Source: Granulicatella seriolae
GTDB taxonomy: Bacteria > Bacillota > Bacilli > Lactobacillales > Aerococcaceae
Assembly: GCF_024543085.1 (NCBI RefSeq)
Contig: NZ_JANHNZ010000001.1
Coordinates: 310,001 to 374,000, forward strand
DNA: 64,000 nt
Reading direction: 5' to 3'
The notes beneath the pieces are model-generated. The model made no database searches. It was given only the letters and a program-made list of their open reading frames with translations, and was not told the DNA's origin. This document shows positions 1 to 8,962 of this stretch, one piece after another; position 1 is the first letter of the stretch, and each line of letters opens with the position of its first letter. Made by a program: the position numbers and the translations under genes.

Positions 1-345
1 TTTCAGTCCAAATGCCATAACAGGTACCCCTAACTCATCTACTATAGTCGCCAAGTCTAAGATATGTTGCTTGCTGAGAAATTGCGATTCATCTATCAAA
101 ATACAGGCTGGCTTGTTAGCTTGCTCTTTAACAATAGAAATGATATCCGTTTCATCAAAAATAGGAATTGCTTCCCTTCTCACACCAATACGACTAGATA
201 CGAAGCCCATTTGGTCCCGGTCATCGATTGCACTAGTAAAAAGCATGACTGATTTATTTTGTTCCTCATAGTTATGTGCTACCTTTAAAATTTCAATTGA
301 TTTCCCACTATTCATTGCACCGTATTTAAAAAATAATTGAGCCAT
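1..345 (-). CDS. tdk: Thymidine kinase, partial (N-terminal 115 residues)
   Basis: Phosphorylates thymidine to dTMP in the salvage pathway. Reading the minus strand from the ATG at 343-345 gives [20 protein letters not shown], with a type II TK phosphate-binding loop (GAMNSGKS) near residues 9-16. A DDRDQMG segment and the Walker-B-like [12 protein letters not shown] segment follow near residue 90. The frame stays open to base 1, so the catalytic and lasso C-terminal half lies outside the window. It is divergent from murT across about 200 bp. The identity is secure from the motif order; the length cannot be judged. Confidence 0.93.
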   Translation of the reverse strand, partial: MAQLFFKYGAMNSGKSIEILKVAHNYEEQNKSVMLFTSAIDDRDQMGFVSSRIGVRREAIPIFDETDIISIVKEQANKPACILIDESQFLSKQHILDLATIVDELGVPVMAFGLK

Positions 346-546
346 GTCTTATCATTCCATTTCTATGAATTCTTCCTTATTCATATTAGTGTTATATAAG
401 GTCATAGTCAACTATTTAAACAAAATTTTACTCAATATGTCTGGCAATGTGGTATGATAAGAAAAGTAAAAAATGAAATTTAAGGATAAAGAGCCATCTT
501 TAATCATAGAGCTCTTAAACCAATCACTTTTAAGGAGAATACAACT

Positions 547-1896
547 GTGAGCATACGATCAAGCCTTGCCATTAATGCCGGCCGTTTTACCAAATGGGCT
601 CTAACAACTTTCACCAGTGGCGGAAGTAGCCTACCAGGAAAAATTGCCCTAACCATTGACCCACAAGTTCTAAAACATCTAGCAGATAATTATAAAGTTA
701 TTATTGTCAGTGGTACAAACGGAAAAACCTTAACAACTTCCCTAATTGTTCAAATCTTACGACAAAAATATGAAAACGTCTTGACTAATCCAACTGGTGC
801 TAACCTCAATCAAGGTATTATTTCTACTTTTTTGAGCCATACACCTTCCAAGAATGGCCAACCAAATATTGCTGTACTAGAAGTTGACGAAGCGACTATC
901 GTCCACGTCACCAAATACATCAAGCCAGAACTGTTTGTTTTTACCAATATTTTCCGCGACCAAATGGACCGTTTTGGTGAGATTTATACCACTTACCAAA
1001 TGATGTTGGATGGAGTGGCACAAGCTCCCCAAGCAGTCGTTTTAGCGAATGGTGACGCTCCGATTTTCAATTCTAAAGAAATCAGCAATAAACAGCTCTT
1101 CTATGGCTTTGATCATGAGGCTGACCAAGAGCTGATGGCTCACTACAATACAGATGGTGTCCTTTGCCCTCACTGCCACCAAATTCTTCATTACAAATCC
1201 ATCACTTACAGTAATCTAGGCAAATACTATTGCCCAAATGGGGATTTTGAAAGACCGGACTTAGATTATGCTGTAACCAGCATTGATTCTTTGAGCTTGA
1301 CGGATTCTCACTTTAAGATGGATGGTCATGATTTCTCTATCCCAATTGGGGGACTCTACAACGTCTATAATGCTCTTGCTGCCTATTCAGTAGGACGTTA
1401 CTTCAATATTGACCCCGAGACCATTCAAAAGGGCTTTGATGCTTCAAAACGAGTCTTCGGTCGTCAAGAAGTCTTTACTATTGGAGACAAAGATGTCATG
1501 ATCAATCTGATCAAAAATCCCGTAGGCTTCAACCAAATCGTACAGCTGCTTTCTTATGAGAAAGAACCATTTGCCCTCGCTGTCTTATTGAATGACAATT
1601 ATGCTGATGGTCAAGATATTTCTTGGATATGGGATGGCGATTTTGAACAACTACATGAATTGCAGCCAAGCAAAACCATTATTGGCGGTATCCGTGTTGA
1701 TGACTTAGGTGTACGGATGGAAGTTGCAGGTTTTGATGATTCTATAGAAAAAGTATCAAACAACCAAGAATTGATTCAATTATTAAAAAATGCTCCTAGT
1801 CAAAAAATCAATATTTTGGCAACCTATACTGCCCTCTTAGACTTGCGCAAGGACTTAGCTAAAGAAGGCTTTATCAAGGAGGGAATGAACGGATGA
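547..1896 (+). CDS. murT: Lipid II isoglutaminyl synthase, Mur-ligase-like subunit MurT
   Basis: With GatD, MurT amidates the alpha-carboxyl of D-Glu in lipid II to D-isoglutamine at the cytoplasmic face of the membrane. The 449-residue protein carries a Mur-ligase ATP loop ([11 protein letters not shown], about residues 56-66), the central-domain EVDEATI segment, and a zinc-ribbon insertion (CPHCHQ followed by a YCPNG segment). A C-terminal DUF1727-type domain follows. The start is GTG at 547, with AAGGAG at 532-537 nine bases upstream. The stop overlaps the gatD start by 4 bp, which implies translational coupling. The pair is typical of Firmicutes, where loss usually raises beta-lactam and lysozyme sensitivity (family knowledge). 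Confidence 0.95.
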   Translation: MSIRSSLAINAGRFTKWALTTFTSGGSSLPGKIALTIDPQVLKHLADNYKVIIVSGTNGKTLTTSLIVQILRQKYENVLTNPTGANLNQGIISTFLSHTPSKNGQPNIAVLEVDEATIVHVTKYIKPELFVFTNIFRDQMDRFGEIYTTYQMMLDGVAQAPQAVVLANGDAPIFNSKEISNKQLFYGFDHEADQELMAHYNTDGVLCPHCHQILHYKSITYSNLGKYYCPNGDFERPDLDYAVTSIDSLSLTDSHFKMDGHDFSIPIGGLYNVYNALAAYSVGRYFNIDPETIQKGFDASKRVFGRQEVFTIGDKDVMINLIKNPVGFNQIVQLLSYEKEPFALAVLLNDNYADGQDISWIWDGDFEQLHELQPSKTIIGGIRVDDLGVRMEVAGFDDSIEKVSNNQELIQLLKNAPSQKINILATYTALLDLRKDLAKEGFIKEGMNG

Positions 1897-2546
1897 AACT
1901 AACAATCTGTCACTTATATGGAAATCTGATGAACACTTATGGAGATAATGGTAATCTCCTCATGCTCCAACACCGTGGCAAAAAGATGGGTTTGGATGTA
2001 GAAACTGTCTTAGTCAGTATTGGAGACAAATTCGAACCTAACCAATACGATATCGTCTTCTTTGGAGGCGGACAAGACTATGAGCAATCGATTGTATCTC
2101 AAGACTTACAAACAAAAAAAGAAGACCTCACCCATTACATTGAGAATAATGGTGTGGTCTTGGGAATTTGTGGTGGGTTCCAATTGTTGGGACATTACTA
2201 CATCAATGCAGCCGGCCAACGCCTAGAAGGAATCGGAGCAATTGATTACTACACTTTAAACCAAGTTAACAACCGCTATATTGGAGACATAGAGATTCAT
2301 AACGATGACGTAAACGAAACCTATCTCGGCTATGAAAACCATAACGGCAGAACCTTTTTAGGACCAACTGTCGCACCACTTGGACGAGTTGTAAATGGCT
2401 TTGGCAATAACAATGAAGATAAAACAGAGGGTGCAAGGTACAAGAATGTATTTTGTTCCTACTTCCACGGACCACTCTTGGTGCGTAACCAACATCTTGC
2501 CGACCGTATTATTCAAACGGCTATTAAAAGGAAAGACCGACAATAA
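1893..2546 (+). CDS. gatD: Lipid II isoglutaminyl synthase, glutamine amidotransferase subunit GatD
   Basis: GatD is a class I glutaminase of the CobB/CobQ type that supplies ammonia to MurT. The 217-residue protein has the nucleophile elbow [10 protein letters not shown] with Cys93 as probable catalytic residue, and a YFHGPLL segment near residue 193 that carries the catalytic His. [10 protein letters not shown] near residue 57 is the usual oxyanion/substrate loop. The ATGA overlap with murT matches the stable MurT-GatD heterodimer. The stop codon lies inside the left arm of a strong bidirectional hairpin. Confidence 0.95.
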   Translation: MKLTICHLYGNLMNTYGDNGNLLMLQHRGKKMGLDVETVLVSIGDKFEPNQYDIVFFGGGQDYEQSIVSQDLQTKKEDLTHYIENNGVVLGICGGFQLLGHYYINAAGQRLEGIGAIDYYTLNQVNNRYIGDIEIHNDDVNETYLGYENHNGRTFLGPTVAPLGRVVNGFGNNNEDKTEGARYKNVFCSYFHGPLLVRNQHLADRIIQTAIKRKDRQ

Positions 2547-2598
2547 ACAACAATACCAAGGAATCCTGTGTTTGGGTTCCTTGGTATTGTTGTTTATT
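2542..2598. terminator. Bidirectional terminator between gatD and the pilus cluster
   Basis: Perfect 22-bp arms at 2542-2563 and 2577-2598 enclose a 13-nt loop. The A/T-rich ends can serve as U tracts in both directions. It lies between two convergent genes, the gatD 3' end (+) and the glucosaminidase 3' end (-). Confidence 0.85.
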
Positions 2599-2613
2599 GA
2601 AATATCCCCCTGA

Positions 2614-3198
2614 TTAATTTGCTAGAAATGCTCTAATTCTGGACATAATTTTTACAGCCCACTCTTGGTCAGTTGCATACTTAACATTAATTGCTGCAAT
2701 ACTGGTTCCATTGTAATATTGGCCACCTTGATTTAAATAGTGTTGTCCCAAATAGCGAGCAACATGGTCAATACCTGCTTCAAAACTTTCAAAATAACCT
2801 GCACTTGAAAATGGGCTAGAATCATATGCCATAAAACCAAACAGATTATTTTTTGCTTGTGCAATCATACTTTTGCCATAGTTTGATTCATGTATCGCTA
2901 GACCAGTCAAAAAAATTGCATTAACTCCATATTTTGCTTCAGCATTTTTAAAAGCCTGTCCTAAACCAGCCATCTCAGTCCCTGCCAATCGACGATTAAT
3001 AAACTCTGCTGATACAGAACTAGGAATGGTAACATTTTCTGAATAAAGAACCATACCTCCACGCGCAGAGTTAAACTCTTCAGAGACATATACTTCCTTA
3101 GCTGTGATAGAAGAATTTTCTTGCGCATGAGGACTCTGATTATCTAAAACAGCTAGTACAGTAATCACAATAATACTAATAAGTATTTTCTTTTTCAT
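2614..3198 (-). CDS. Secreted glucosaminidase-family peptidoglycan hydrolase at the end of the pilus cluster
   Basis: The 194-residue protein has a Sec-type signal: MKKK, a hydrophobic stretch, and a likely cleavage near residues 24-26 (HAQ). It then has a GH73-type glucosaminidase domain. The motif AIFLTGLAIHESNYGKS places a probable catalytic Glu at residue 104, and NNLFGFMAYD with a later YFESFEAGIDHVARYLGQHY segment are typical of the LytG/FlgJ branch. It starts 11 bp after pilD on the same strand and is probably co-transcribed. I infer that it remodels the wall so the pilus can pass, as FlgJ-like hydrolases do for flagella; a separate autolysin role is possible. No wall-binding repeats are visible. 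Confidence 0.85.
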   Translation of the reverse strand: MKKKILISIIVITVLAVLDNQSPHAQENSSITAKEVYVSEEFNSARGGMVLYSENVTIPSSVSAEFINRRLAGTEMAGLGQAFKNAEAKYGVNAIFLTGLAIHESNYGKSMIAQAKNNLFGFMAYDSSPFSSAGYFESFEAGIDHVARYLGQHYLNQGGQYYNGTSIAAINVKYATDQEWAVKIMSRIRAFLAN

Positions 3199-3208
3199 TG
3201 TTACCCTC

Positions 3209-3979
3209 CTAAAACATCCAATTCATATATAAATCCTTCAAATTTGTCCCAACAAAAAACATAATTAAAGCCATAATTGACATAGCAGGCGCAAATGGTA
3301 TTTCCTGATGTCGTTCAAGGCTCTTATGGACAAATGAACCTATTAAAAGAATACCAGCTACAAAAAATGCACCAAACGCTAAAATTACAACATCCAAAAC
3401 TGAAAACCATAAGCCTAAAGCAAAAATGTAATAAATATCTCCCATACCAAATGCTTCCTGACCATAGATGATTTTAGCTACAATATAAATTATTCCATAT
3501 AGAATTGCTCCAACAAAAGCAGACCAAATGTATTCCCAAGAAAAGTTACCTGTTAAAATGATTAAGATAAGCTGCCCTATAGCAAATACAAAAATTACAT
3601 CTAGGGGGACATAATGTGTATCATAATCAATAAAGCTTACAATTATAGAAAGAGATACTAACAAACAACCTGAAATCGCCATCCATAAATTATTTTGATT
3701 AAAAAGATATGAAGCTAACCATCCTAAACCAGTTATCAATTCAACAATAAGATACCTTGGCGAGATCGGACTTTTACAATGGCGGCATTTAAACCCTAAA
3801 AACAAAATAGAAAAAATAGGGACTAATTCAATAGGTTCAAGTACGTGACCACATGATGTACACATAGAACGTCCAGAAACGATTGTTTTTTCAAGTGGGA
3901 TACGATAAATAACAACATTAAAAAAACTACCGAAAATTGTGCCCAACATAAAGAATATTAGTGCGATTGTAATTATCAT
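3209..3979 (-). CDS. pilD: Prepilin peptidase (type IV leader peptidase)
   Basis: PilD is a membrane aspartyl protease that removes the positively charged leader of prepilins and N-methylates the new N-terminus. The 256-residue protein has the N-terminal cytoplasmic methyltransferase-type zinc site (CTSCGH and CRHCKS pairs at about residues 40-70). The two catalytic aspartates lie in FIDYDTHYVPLD and GMGDIYYI. About seven to eight membrane segments are visible. It sits directly downstream of the VanW-like gene and upstream of the glucosaminidase. It is the only prepilin peptidase in the window, so it should process all four pilin-like proteins encoded at 10.9-14.8 kb. Confidence 0.95.
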   Translation of the reverse strand: MIITIALIFFMLGTIFGSFFNVVIYRIPLEKTIVSGRSMCTSCGHVLEPIELVPIFSILFLGFKCRHCKSPISPRYLIVELITGLGWLASYLFNQNNLWMAISGCLLVSLSIIVSFIDYDTHYVPLDVIFVFAIGQLILIILTGNFSWEYIWSAFVGAILYGIIYIVAKIIYGQEAFGMGDIYYIFALGLWFSVLDVVILAFGAFFVAGILLIGSFVHKSLERHQEIPFAPAMSIMALIMFFVGTNLKDLYMNWMF

Positions 3980-3989
3980 GCCCCACCTC

Positions 3990-5045
3990 CTATTTTTTTG
4001 CTATTATAATTAAGAATTGATCTTCATCTAAAATAGATGAAATAACAAGGTCTTGATTGGTATTGTTTTTTAGCTCAAGAACTCTTTCAAGATTGTCAAC
4101 ATTTCCAATCGAAAAAACTTCACCCTTATACCTTGTGATTGATAATACTGTATCATTTTCTGATGCTGCCAGGGCAAAAGCATCTACTAATTCATCAATA
4201 CCTACACCAATTTTACTGTTCCCTTTACTATCTTCCATAGCGATAAATCCTCTGGAAATATCAACAGGACCAATCAGATCAGTTATAGAGACCGTTGCAT
4301 TTGCAGGTATAAAAACATTTTGGATCGAGTAATAACCCGTTCTAATATTTTGTAACATGGTCACATTAGAAGAAAACTGAAATTGCTTTAGACCTATTAA
4401 ATTTTGATAATGTGATAAAGGCTCAGCCTCTGTAGGATAGAGCAGCTCACTTTCGACATATCTTTCAGAAAAATCCCCATTAGCTTCAATTTCTTTGATA
4501 GCAGCAATAAAATTTTCTGGTTGCATTAGAAAGCCTGGACTAGCAGGTTTAACAACAAGTTGTCCTAATTGATCTACAATTAAATGTTCTTGTATCGGTT
4601 CTTTTTTAATCAAATTAGGATACTGGTTTAGTGTATCCTCAATTCGTCCATGAAGGTAAAGTTGATCTGAATAAATAGTAATTCTATTCTGGAATGACAA
4701 GTCAAAAAACTGCTTAATGCGATTAGAAAGATTGACACCACTTACCTGATTTAAGACATCAATATTCTTTTGCGAAAAATAACTCAGCCCTAATAATCTC
4801 GTATCCACAAGGATTTGATTGCCTTCATTCGTTTGAATAGTAGTCTGATATGGCAACTGACTATAAACCTCAACTTCAGCTTGTTCCTTAGAAGTTACCT
4901 TAATTAGTGGTCCATCATTAATTTGCATATCAATACTTGGTTGGTAGAAAAAAACTACATATAAAGCACTAAAGCAGAAAAAAATGAAAAATAGAAGAAG
5001 CGGAATTGAACGATAAAATAAATGATTAGTAGTTCCCTTCATCAT
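3990..5045 (-). CDS. VanW-like membrane-anchored protein of the pilus cluster
   Basis: The 351-residue protein has one N-terminal membrane segment (about residues 11-32) and then a predicted extracellular part. Near residues 245-310 the order FIPANATVSITDLIGP, SRGFIAMED, GVGIDELVDAFALAA and ITRYKG follows the VanW domain. The usual GGGICQVS core is replaced by GVGIDELVD, so this is a degenerate or divergent version. VanW genes occur beside type IV pilus genes in some clostridia (family knowledge, not checked). The start is put at the ATG-ATG pair at 5045/5042, because an AGGA lies about 10 bases upstream; an in-frame ATG at 5054 has no such site. It overlaps the preceding gene by 20 bp. No function is claimed beyond a likely extracytoplasmic pilus accessory role. 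Confidence 0.6.
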   Translation of the reverse strand: MMKGTTNHLFYRSIPLLLFFIFFCFSALYVVFFYQPSIDMQINDGPLIKVTSKEQAEVEVYSQLPYQTTIQTNEGNQILVDTRLLGLSYFSQKNIDVLNQVSGVNLSNRIKQFFDLSFQNRITIYSDQLYLHGRIEDTLNQYPNLIKKEPIQEHLIVDQLGQLVVKPASPGFLMQPENFIAAIKEIEANGDFSERYVESELLYPTEAEPLSHYQNLIGLKQFQFSSNVTMLQNIRTGYYSIQNVFIPANATVSITDLIGPVDISRGFIAMEDSKGNSKIGVGIDELVDAFALAASENDTVLSITRYKGEVFSIGNVDNLERVLELKNNTNQDLVISSILDEDQFLIIIAKK

Positions 5046-5967
5046 CCACAACACATCCTGCTAATTTAACCAAAAGTTTGCGGTCAATTTTTCTTAATAA
5101 GTTAATAGTACTTTCTGTAATAATCGTACCTGCTTCAACCAAAACAAGTCCATCTTCATCGTATAAATCTTTGGACGTTTTTTGCCCAACTAAAAGTGAT
5201 TTCTGCTGTTGACGATAGGAAACCTCTATGGGCTCTGGTTCTACAATATCCTCAATAATAGATGGTGAACCTTGGAAAAAGTCTTGCATTTCCATTGGTG
5301 AATTAAGTTCCTCTTTAGATACTTGCAATTCTTCAGCAACAATATCTTCCTCAATGTCTATATTAAATAGATTATCTTCCAACATATTATTAGTTTGAGT
5401 AGAAAATTCTGATTCTGAATTTTCCCCATGTAAAAACAAATCTAGTTCACTTGAAACATTGCTATCAGAAGGGGAGTGCCCAAGAACTTCTTTAAAATTA
5501 TCTTTTATATTAGTATTTAAAATAATATATTCTTTGCCAATCATTTGAAGTTGATCCTTGTCAATTTGTAAGTTATTGCCTGTATCCGATTCGACTAGTA
5601 AGTACCCAATCTCATGATCACCATCGATAAAAAAATCAGTAACCTTACCAACTTTATCTCCTTCAATAGTAATCACTAGCTCTTCAACAATAGCACCTTG
5701 ATTAGAAATCAACGTGTTTAACTCATCTTCACTAATAGATCTTAGAACTGATTGATTCTGTATCATGGCTGCATAATTACCAATACCGTAAATTTGACTA
5801 CTAGGTAAAAGGGCATAGCTATTTGCCTCGTCGGTTGTTTTGATAATAAAGGTTAAAGAAACACCTTGGTCGACAACTACTTGTTGAACGGAGCCCAACC
5901 CAACTCCTTGTTCTATTTCTATTATTGAAGTTCCTACAATCGTTCGACAACTTAAGGCTTTATTCAT
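5026..5967 (-). CDS. PRC-barrel protein of the pilus cluster
   Basis: This 313-residue soluble protein has no membrane segment. Residues 1-75 and about 85-155 look like two PRC-barrel units (GVGLGSVQQVVVD in the first; GDKVGKVTDFFID and GYLLVESD in the second). PRC barrels usually bind RNA, protein or small ligands. A long acidic linker follows (about 160-250). The C-terminal segment (about 255-305: VGQKTSKDLYDEDGLVLVEAG then TITESTINLL, with an intervening TII) resembles the short 'Dxx-G-xLLxxG-xxIT' module found at the start of some HD-GYP proteins. It lies 4 bp after the acidic membrane protein gene and overlaps the VanW-like gene. I infer a cytoplasmic regulatory or scaffold role in pilus biogenesis. 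Confidence 0.55.
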   Translation of the reverse strand: MNKALSCRTIVGTSIIEIEQGVGLGSVQQVVVDQGVSLTFIIKTTDEANSYALLPSSQIYGIGNYAAMIQNQSVLRSISEDELNTLISNQGAIVEELVITIEGDKVGKVTDFFIDGDHEIGYLLVESDTGNNLQIDKDQLQMIGKEYIILNTNIKDNFKEVLGHSPSDSNVSSELDLFLHGENSESEFSTQTNNMLEDNLFNIDIEEDIVAEELQVSKEELNSPMEMQDFFQGSPSIIEDIVEPEPIEVSYRQQQKSLLVGQKTSKDLYDEDGLVLVEAGTIITESTINLLRKIDRKLLVKLAGCVVDDEGNY

Positions 5968-5971
5968 CTCT

Positions 5972-7321
5972 TCAATTCTCCTTTACTTCCAATTCATTCC
6001 AATCACTAGTAACACTATCTGAGTCAAACAAGTCAATATCAATTAACTCTTTAGTAAGCATGTCAGACTTTGCTTCCAGTGAAAAATACTCTTCTAATAA
6101 TCCCATAGCGTCCTTACGAAAAGCAGGGTCTTGACTATCTAACAAAATCTCTTTGATGTAGTTAATAGTTTCGCTAATTTCCCCATTCTCTAATAAGTCA
6201 TGTATTTCAAATAATAGAAATTGATAATACACTTGTTTTTTTGAATTTTCTTCCTTTTCCGTTTGTAAATATTCTTCATTGGTGATTGATTCTTCTATAG
6301 GTTCTATGGGATTTTGTTCTTGAGAGTCTGTCAGAACAGATTGAATTCCAACAAATTCGTTATCTTTTTCTATGTTGAATTCAATTTCAGGCTCTCTTTC
6401 AGTATAAAGAACATCTTCTAACATTGAAACTTCATGTTCTAAATATTCAACTTGATCATCAGATCTAACATCAAGAAGAACGTTATCTTGCTCACCGATC
6501 TCCTTATTAGTTAATGAATCATTAACATCTAATACTTCCGGAACAACATCTATACCCTTAGTATTTTCAGAAAGTTCTTTAATTATAGGTGCTTCTTTAC
6601 CAGATAATTCCGAATTTCCTAATAATTCATTGGCAAGATTAGCAGGTTTACCCACATTTTCTGGTATATTTCTACCATCAGTTTTAACCGTATTTAATGC
6701 TTCAGCGGATGCAAGCTTATCACCTATGGCATCATTTTCATGGAGTCGTTTCATAAAATCTTCCATCTCTTTCTCCACTTCTAAAGGTGCCTGGTTTAAA
6801 TATTGTTCTTTTAATGGGTGGACAGACTCTGTTGGAAAGGATAATTTTTGATCACTAATTTCATCAACCATTTGTGATTTTAAGGAAGTTTCTAAAGGAG
6901 ATAGGTCTCCTTGCAACAAATCTTTTTCCAAAATATCTCCTCCAAGTAATCCTTGCTCTCTTAGTTCTTTTTCCAAATGTTCTTCTTGTAATAATTCTTC
7001 TTGAATTCGATTCAATTTTGAAAGGCTTCTTTTAGTTCGTAACTCTTCCCTACTCGTAGATTTTTTCTTACCATTTTCTTTCTCAACTTTAGTATTCTTT
7101 TTACCAAGTAATACAAATGCATAGATGATGATAAAGGCTAAAGTTAGCAAACCAACCTCAAGTAAGGAAAGAAAATTAATTAAAAAAGGTAAGGATACAA
7201 TATAGCCTGTCATTATTGTAGCTAAGATGACTCTTCTTAAAACAGAAACATTTTTTAAAAAAACTAGACTTATCCCATGTAAAATTACAAACCCTATCCC
7301 AAAGTATTGTAAATAAGTCAT
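5972..7321 (-). CDS. Membrane-anchored acidic coiled protein of the pilus cluster, function unknown
   Basis: The 449-residue protein has three hydrophobic segments in the first 90 residues (for example GIGFVILHGISLVFL and VGLLTLAFIIIYAFVLLG). A basic stretch follows, then about 330 residues of highly charged, Glu/Leu-rich sequence likely to be coiled coil or disordered, ending in a helical acidic tail. The start is the ATG at 7321, preceded by AAAGGAGGTG; an upstream in-frame ATG at 7351 lacks a ribosome site. It lies between pilO and the PRC-barrel gene with gaps of 51 and 4 bp. I do not recognise a family. By position it may be a cytoplasmic hub at the pilus base. Confidence 0.6.
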   Translation of the reverse strand: MTYLQYFGIGFVILHGISLVFLKNVSVLRRVILATIMTGYIVSLPFLINFLSLLEVGLLTLAFIIIYAFVLLGKKNTKVEKENGKKKSTSREELRTKRSLSKLNRIQEELLQEEHLEKELREQGLLGGDILEKDLLQGDLSPLETSLKSQMVDEISDQKLSFPTESVHPLKEQYLNQAPLEVEKEMEDFMKRLHENDAIGDKLASAEALNTVKTDGRNIPENVGKPANLANELLGNSELSGKEAPIIKELSENTKGIDVVPEVLDVNDSLTNKEIGEQDNVLLDVRSDDQVEYLEHEVSMLEDVLYTEREPEIEFNIEKDNEFVGIQSVLTDSQEQNPIEPIEESITNEEYLQTEKEENSKKQVYYQFLLFEIHDLLENGEISETINYIKEILLDSQDPAFRKDAMGLLEEYFSLEAKSDMLTKELIDIDLFDSDSVTSDWNELEVKEN

Positions 7322-7372
7322 TTTACACCTCCTTTTCTGTAGTTTATCCATACAAATTCATTATGACATAAA

Positions 7373-8962
7373 CTAGTTCGTAGTTAAATAATGTACAGCC
7401 AAATTATCCAATTTGAAAATCCCTTGAGTTTTTGCTGGATTCTCAAAATAGAATCCTTTAATCGTCACTGGATACGTAAACTTATCTATACTTTCTGGGT
7501 TGAAACTAATCTCCATCCAACCGGAAAAATCAACTGGGCTTAAAAGCTCTAGATAAAACTTCTCTTTGTTTGAATTCTCAACAATCATTCCAAGTCCACC
7601 AGACCACTGTTCTTGGCTATATAAGGCGAAACTAATATTTGTAGGAACTTTATTAAGTGTAACTAAAGGTTCTGGAAACTCCATTTCGAAAAGTGTTGAT
7701 TTCTCTTGAGTTGGCAAAGTAATGAGATTTGAGCCTATACCTTCCTTCTTATCAGAATGATCAACTGGACTATCTATTAGCTCTCCGCTACCTATACCAA
7801 CCAATTTTAATGGGGTATCAAAACGATAAACTGTTGTGGATGACATATTGGCAACTAGACTTGGCTTCGCACCATTATTTTGATTTAACCAATCTAAATA
7901 ACTTGGTAAAAGTGCTTCCAGATAGGAGTTGGAATAGCCAGAGCTATTATTGCCCATTGCTGTAACAGTTGATGTAGTAGTGTTAGGTCCAGGCGATAAT
8001 CCTATAGCATCACTACCTGATGCTTGTCCGTTTGCAACTTTGCTAACCCCCCAAGACTGTCTCATAAATGGTGAATGGACAGTAGCGAATGGTATTGCCA
8101 AAGCATCAACTTTACTAGCAGGTTTTTCAACATATTTTTCAACATCTACCACTTGATAAAAGCGTAACAGAATGGTTCCATCCATTTTTGAATCTTGGCT
8201 TTCCCCATCTACAGTTTCAATTACCTTATCACCATGCTTTAAAGTTAGTTGGCTAGAAACTATAGTTTTATCATTGAGATCTATTAACTCTAGTAGTTTT
8301 AAAATTTGTGAATAAGTCCCTACGAACTCGATGTTAGCAGTCATTTGTCGGATATTCTGAGTTTCATAAGTGAATTCCTCTTTTACTACCTCTTCATTTT
8401 GACTGGCTGTTTCCTCAGTATTGCTTGATTCTGTTGCAGATGAATCTGACGATGCAGTCTCTGCTAACGTTTGAGTCGGAATGGCTTCTCCTTGAATAGA
8501 CTGTTTCTCGTCTGCTTTTGATTCTTCTTTTGCTGGAAGTTCTCCAGGCTTAATTTCAATCTTTTCAGTTTCATTAAAAGACACTGACTTTAAAACTATA
8601 CCACTATCTACAATGAATTTATCAATAAGATAAATAAATTCTCCTTGATTAGTTGTGCCATAATAATTAACAGCTTTATCATGTGTTTGTCGATTAAGTT
8701 TATCCAAACTATCCTGCAGTGAAGCTTTCTGATTGATTTTGGTCATATTTTGTAACAACTCGAATTGAACTTGATTATTTTCTTCTGTTAGTTCTCTATT
8801 TTTTGTTAGTAAGTTATCTATCACCAGATAACAGCCTACAGCAACAAGTAATATTAGAACACCAATTAAAAGCTTTTGATCGCGTTTGCTCATACTCATA
8901 AAACCTTTTTTCAGTTTTGACTTTGAGTCTTGATTATTAGCCTTCTCTTCAAAATTATTCAT
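7373..8962 (-). CDS. pilO: PilO-like alignment protein with a large C-terminal beta-rich extension
   Basis: The N-terminal part reads as PilO: a basic cytoplasmic stretch, one membrane helix (about residues 33-52, LLIGVLILLVAVGCYLVIDN), then a coiled coil (LTKNRELTEENNQVQFELL). A ferredoxin-like region follows, and it contains a Ser/Thr/Glu-rich low-complexity stretch near 150-185. The protein is 529 residues, far longer than typical PilO (about 200). The C-terminal half looks like a jelly-roll or carbohydrate-binding fold (FEMEFPEPLVTLNK, WMEISFNP, GIFKLDNLAVHY). ATG at 8962 is chosen with AAGGATG upstream; it overlaps the pilN stop by 8 bp. Assignment to PilO rests on order PilM-PilN-this gene and topology. 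Confidence 0.75.
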   Translation of the reverse strand: MNNFEEKANNQDSKSKLKKGFMSMSKRDQKLLIGVLILLVAVGCYLVIDNLLTKNRELTEENNQVQFELLQNMTKINQKASLQDSLDKLNRQTHDKAVNYYGTTNQGEFIYLIDKFIVDSGIVLKSVSFNETEKIEIKPGELPAKEESKADEKQSIQGEAIPTQTLAETASSDSSATESSNTEETASQNEEVVKEEFTYETQNIRQMTANIEFVGTYSQILKLLELIDLNDKTIVSSQLTLKHGDKVIETVDGESQDSKMDGTILLRFYQVVDVEKYVEKPASKVDALAIPFATVHSPFMRQSWGVSKVANGQASGSDAIGLSPGPNTTTSTVTAMGNNSSGYSNSYLEALLPSYLDWLNQNNGAKPSLVANMSSTTVYRFDTPLKLVGIGSGELIDSPVDHSDKKEGIGSNLITLPTQEKSTLFEMEFPEPLVTLNKVPTNISFALYSQEQWSGGLGMIVENSNKEKFYLELLSPVDFSGWMEISFNPESIDKFTYPVTIKGFYFENPAKTQGIFKLDNLAVHYLTTN

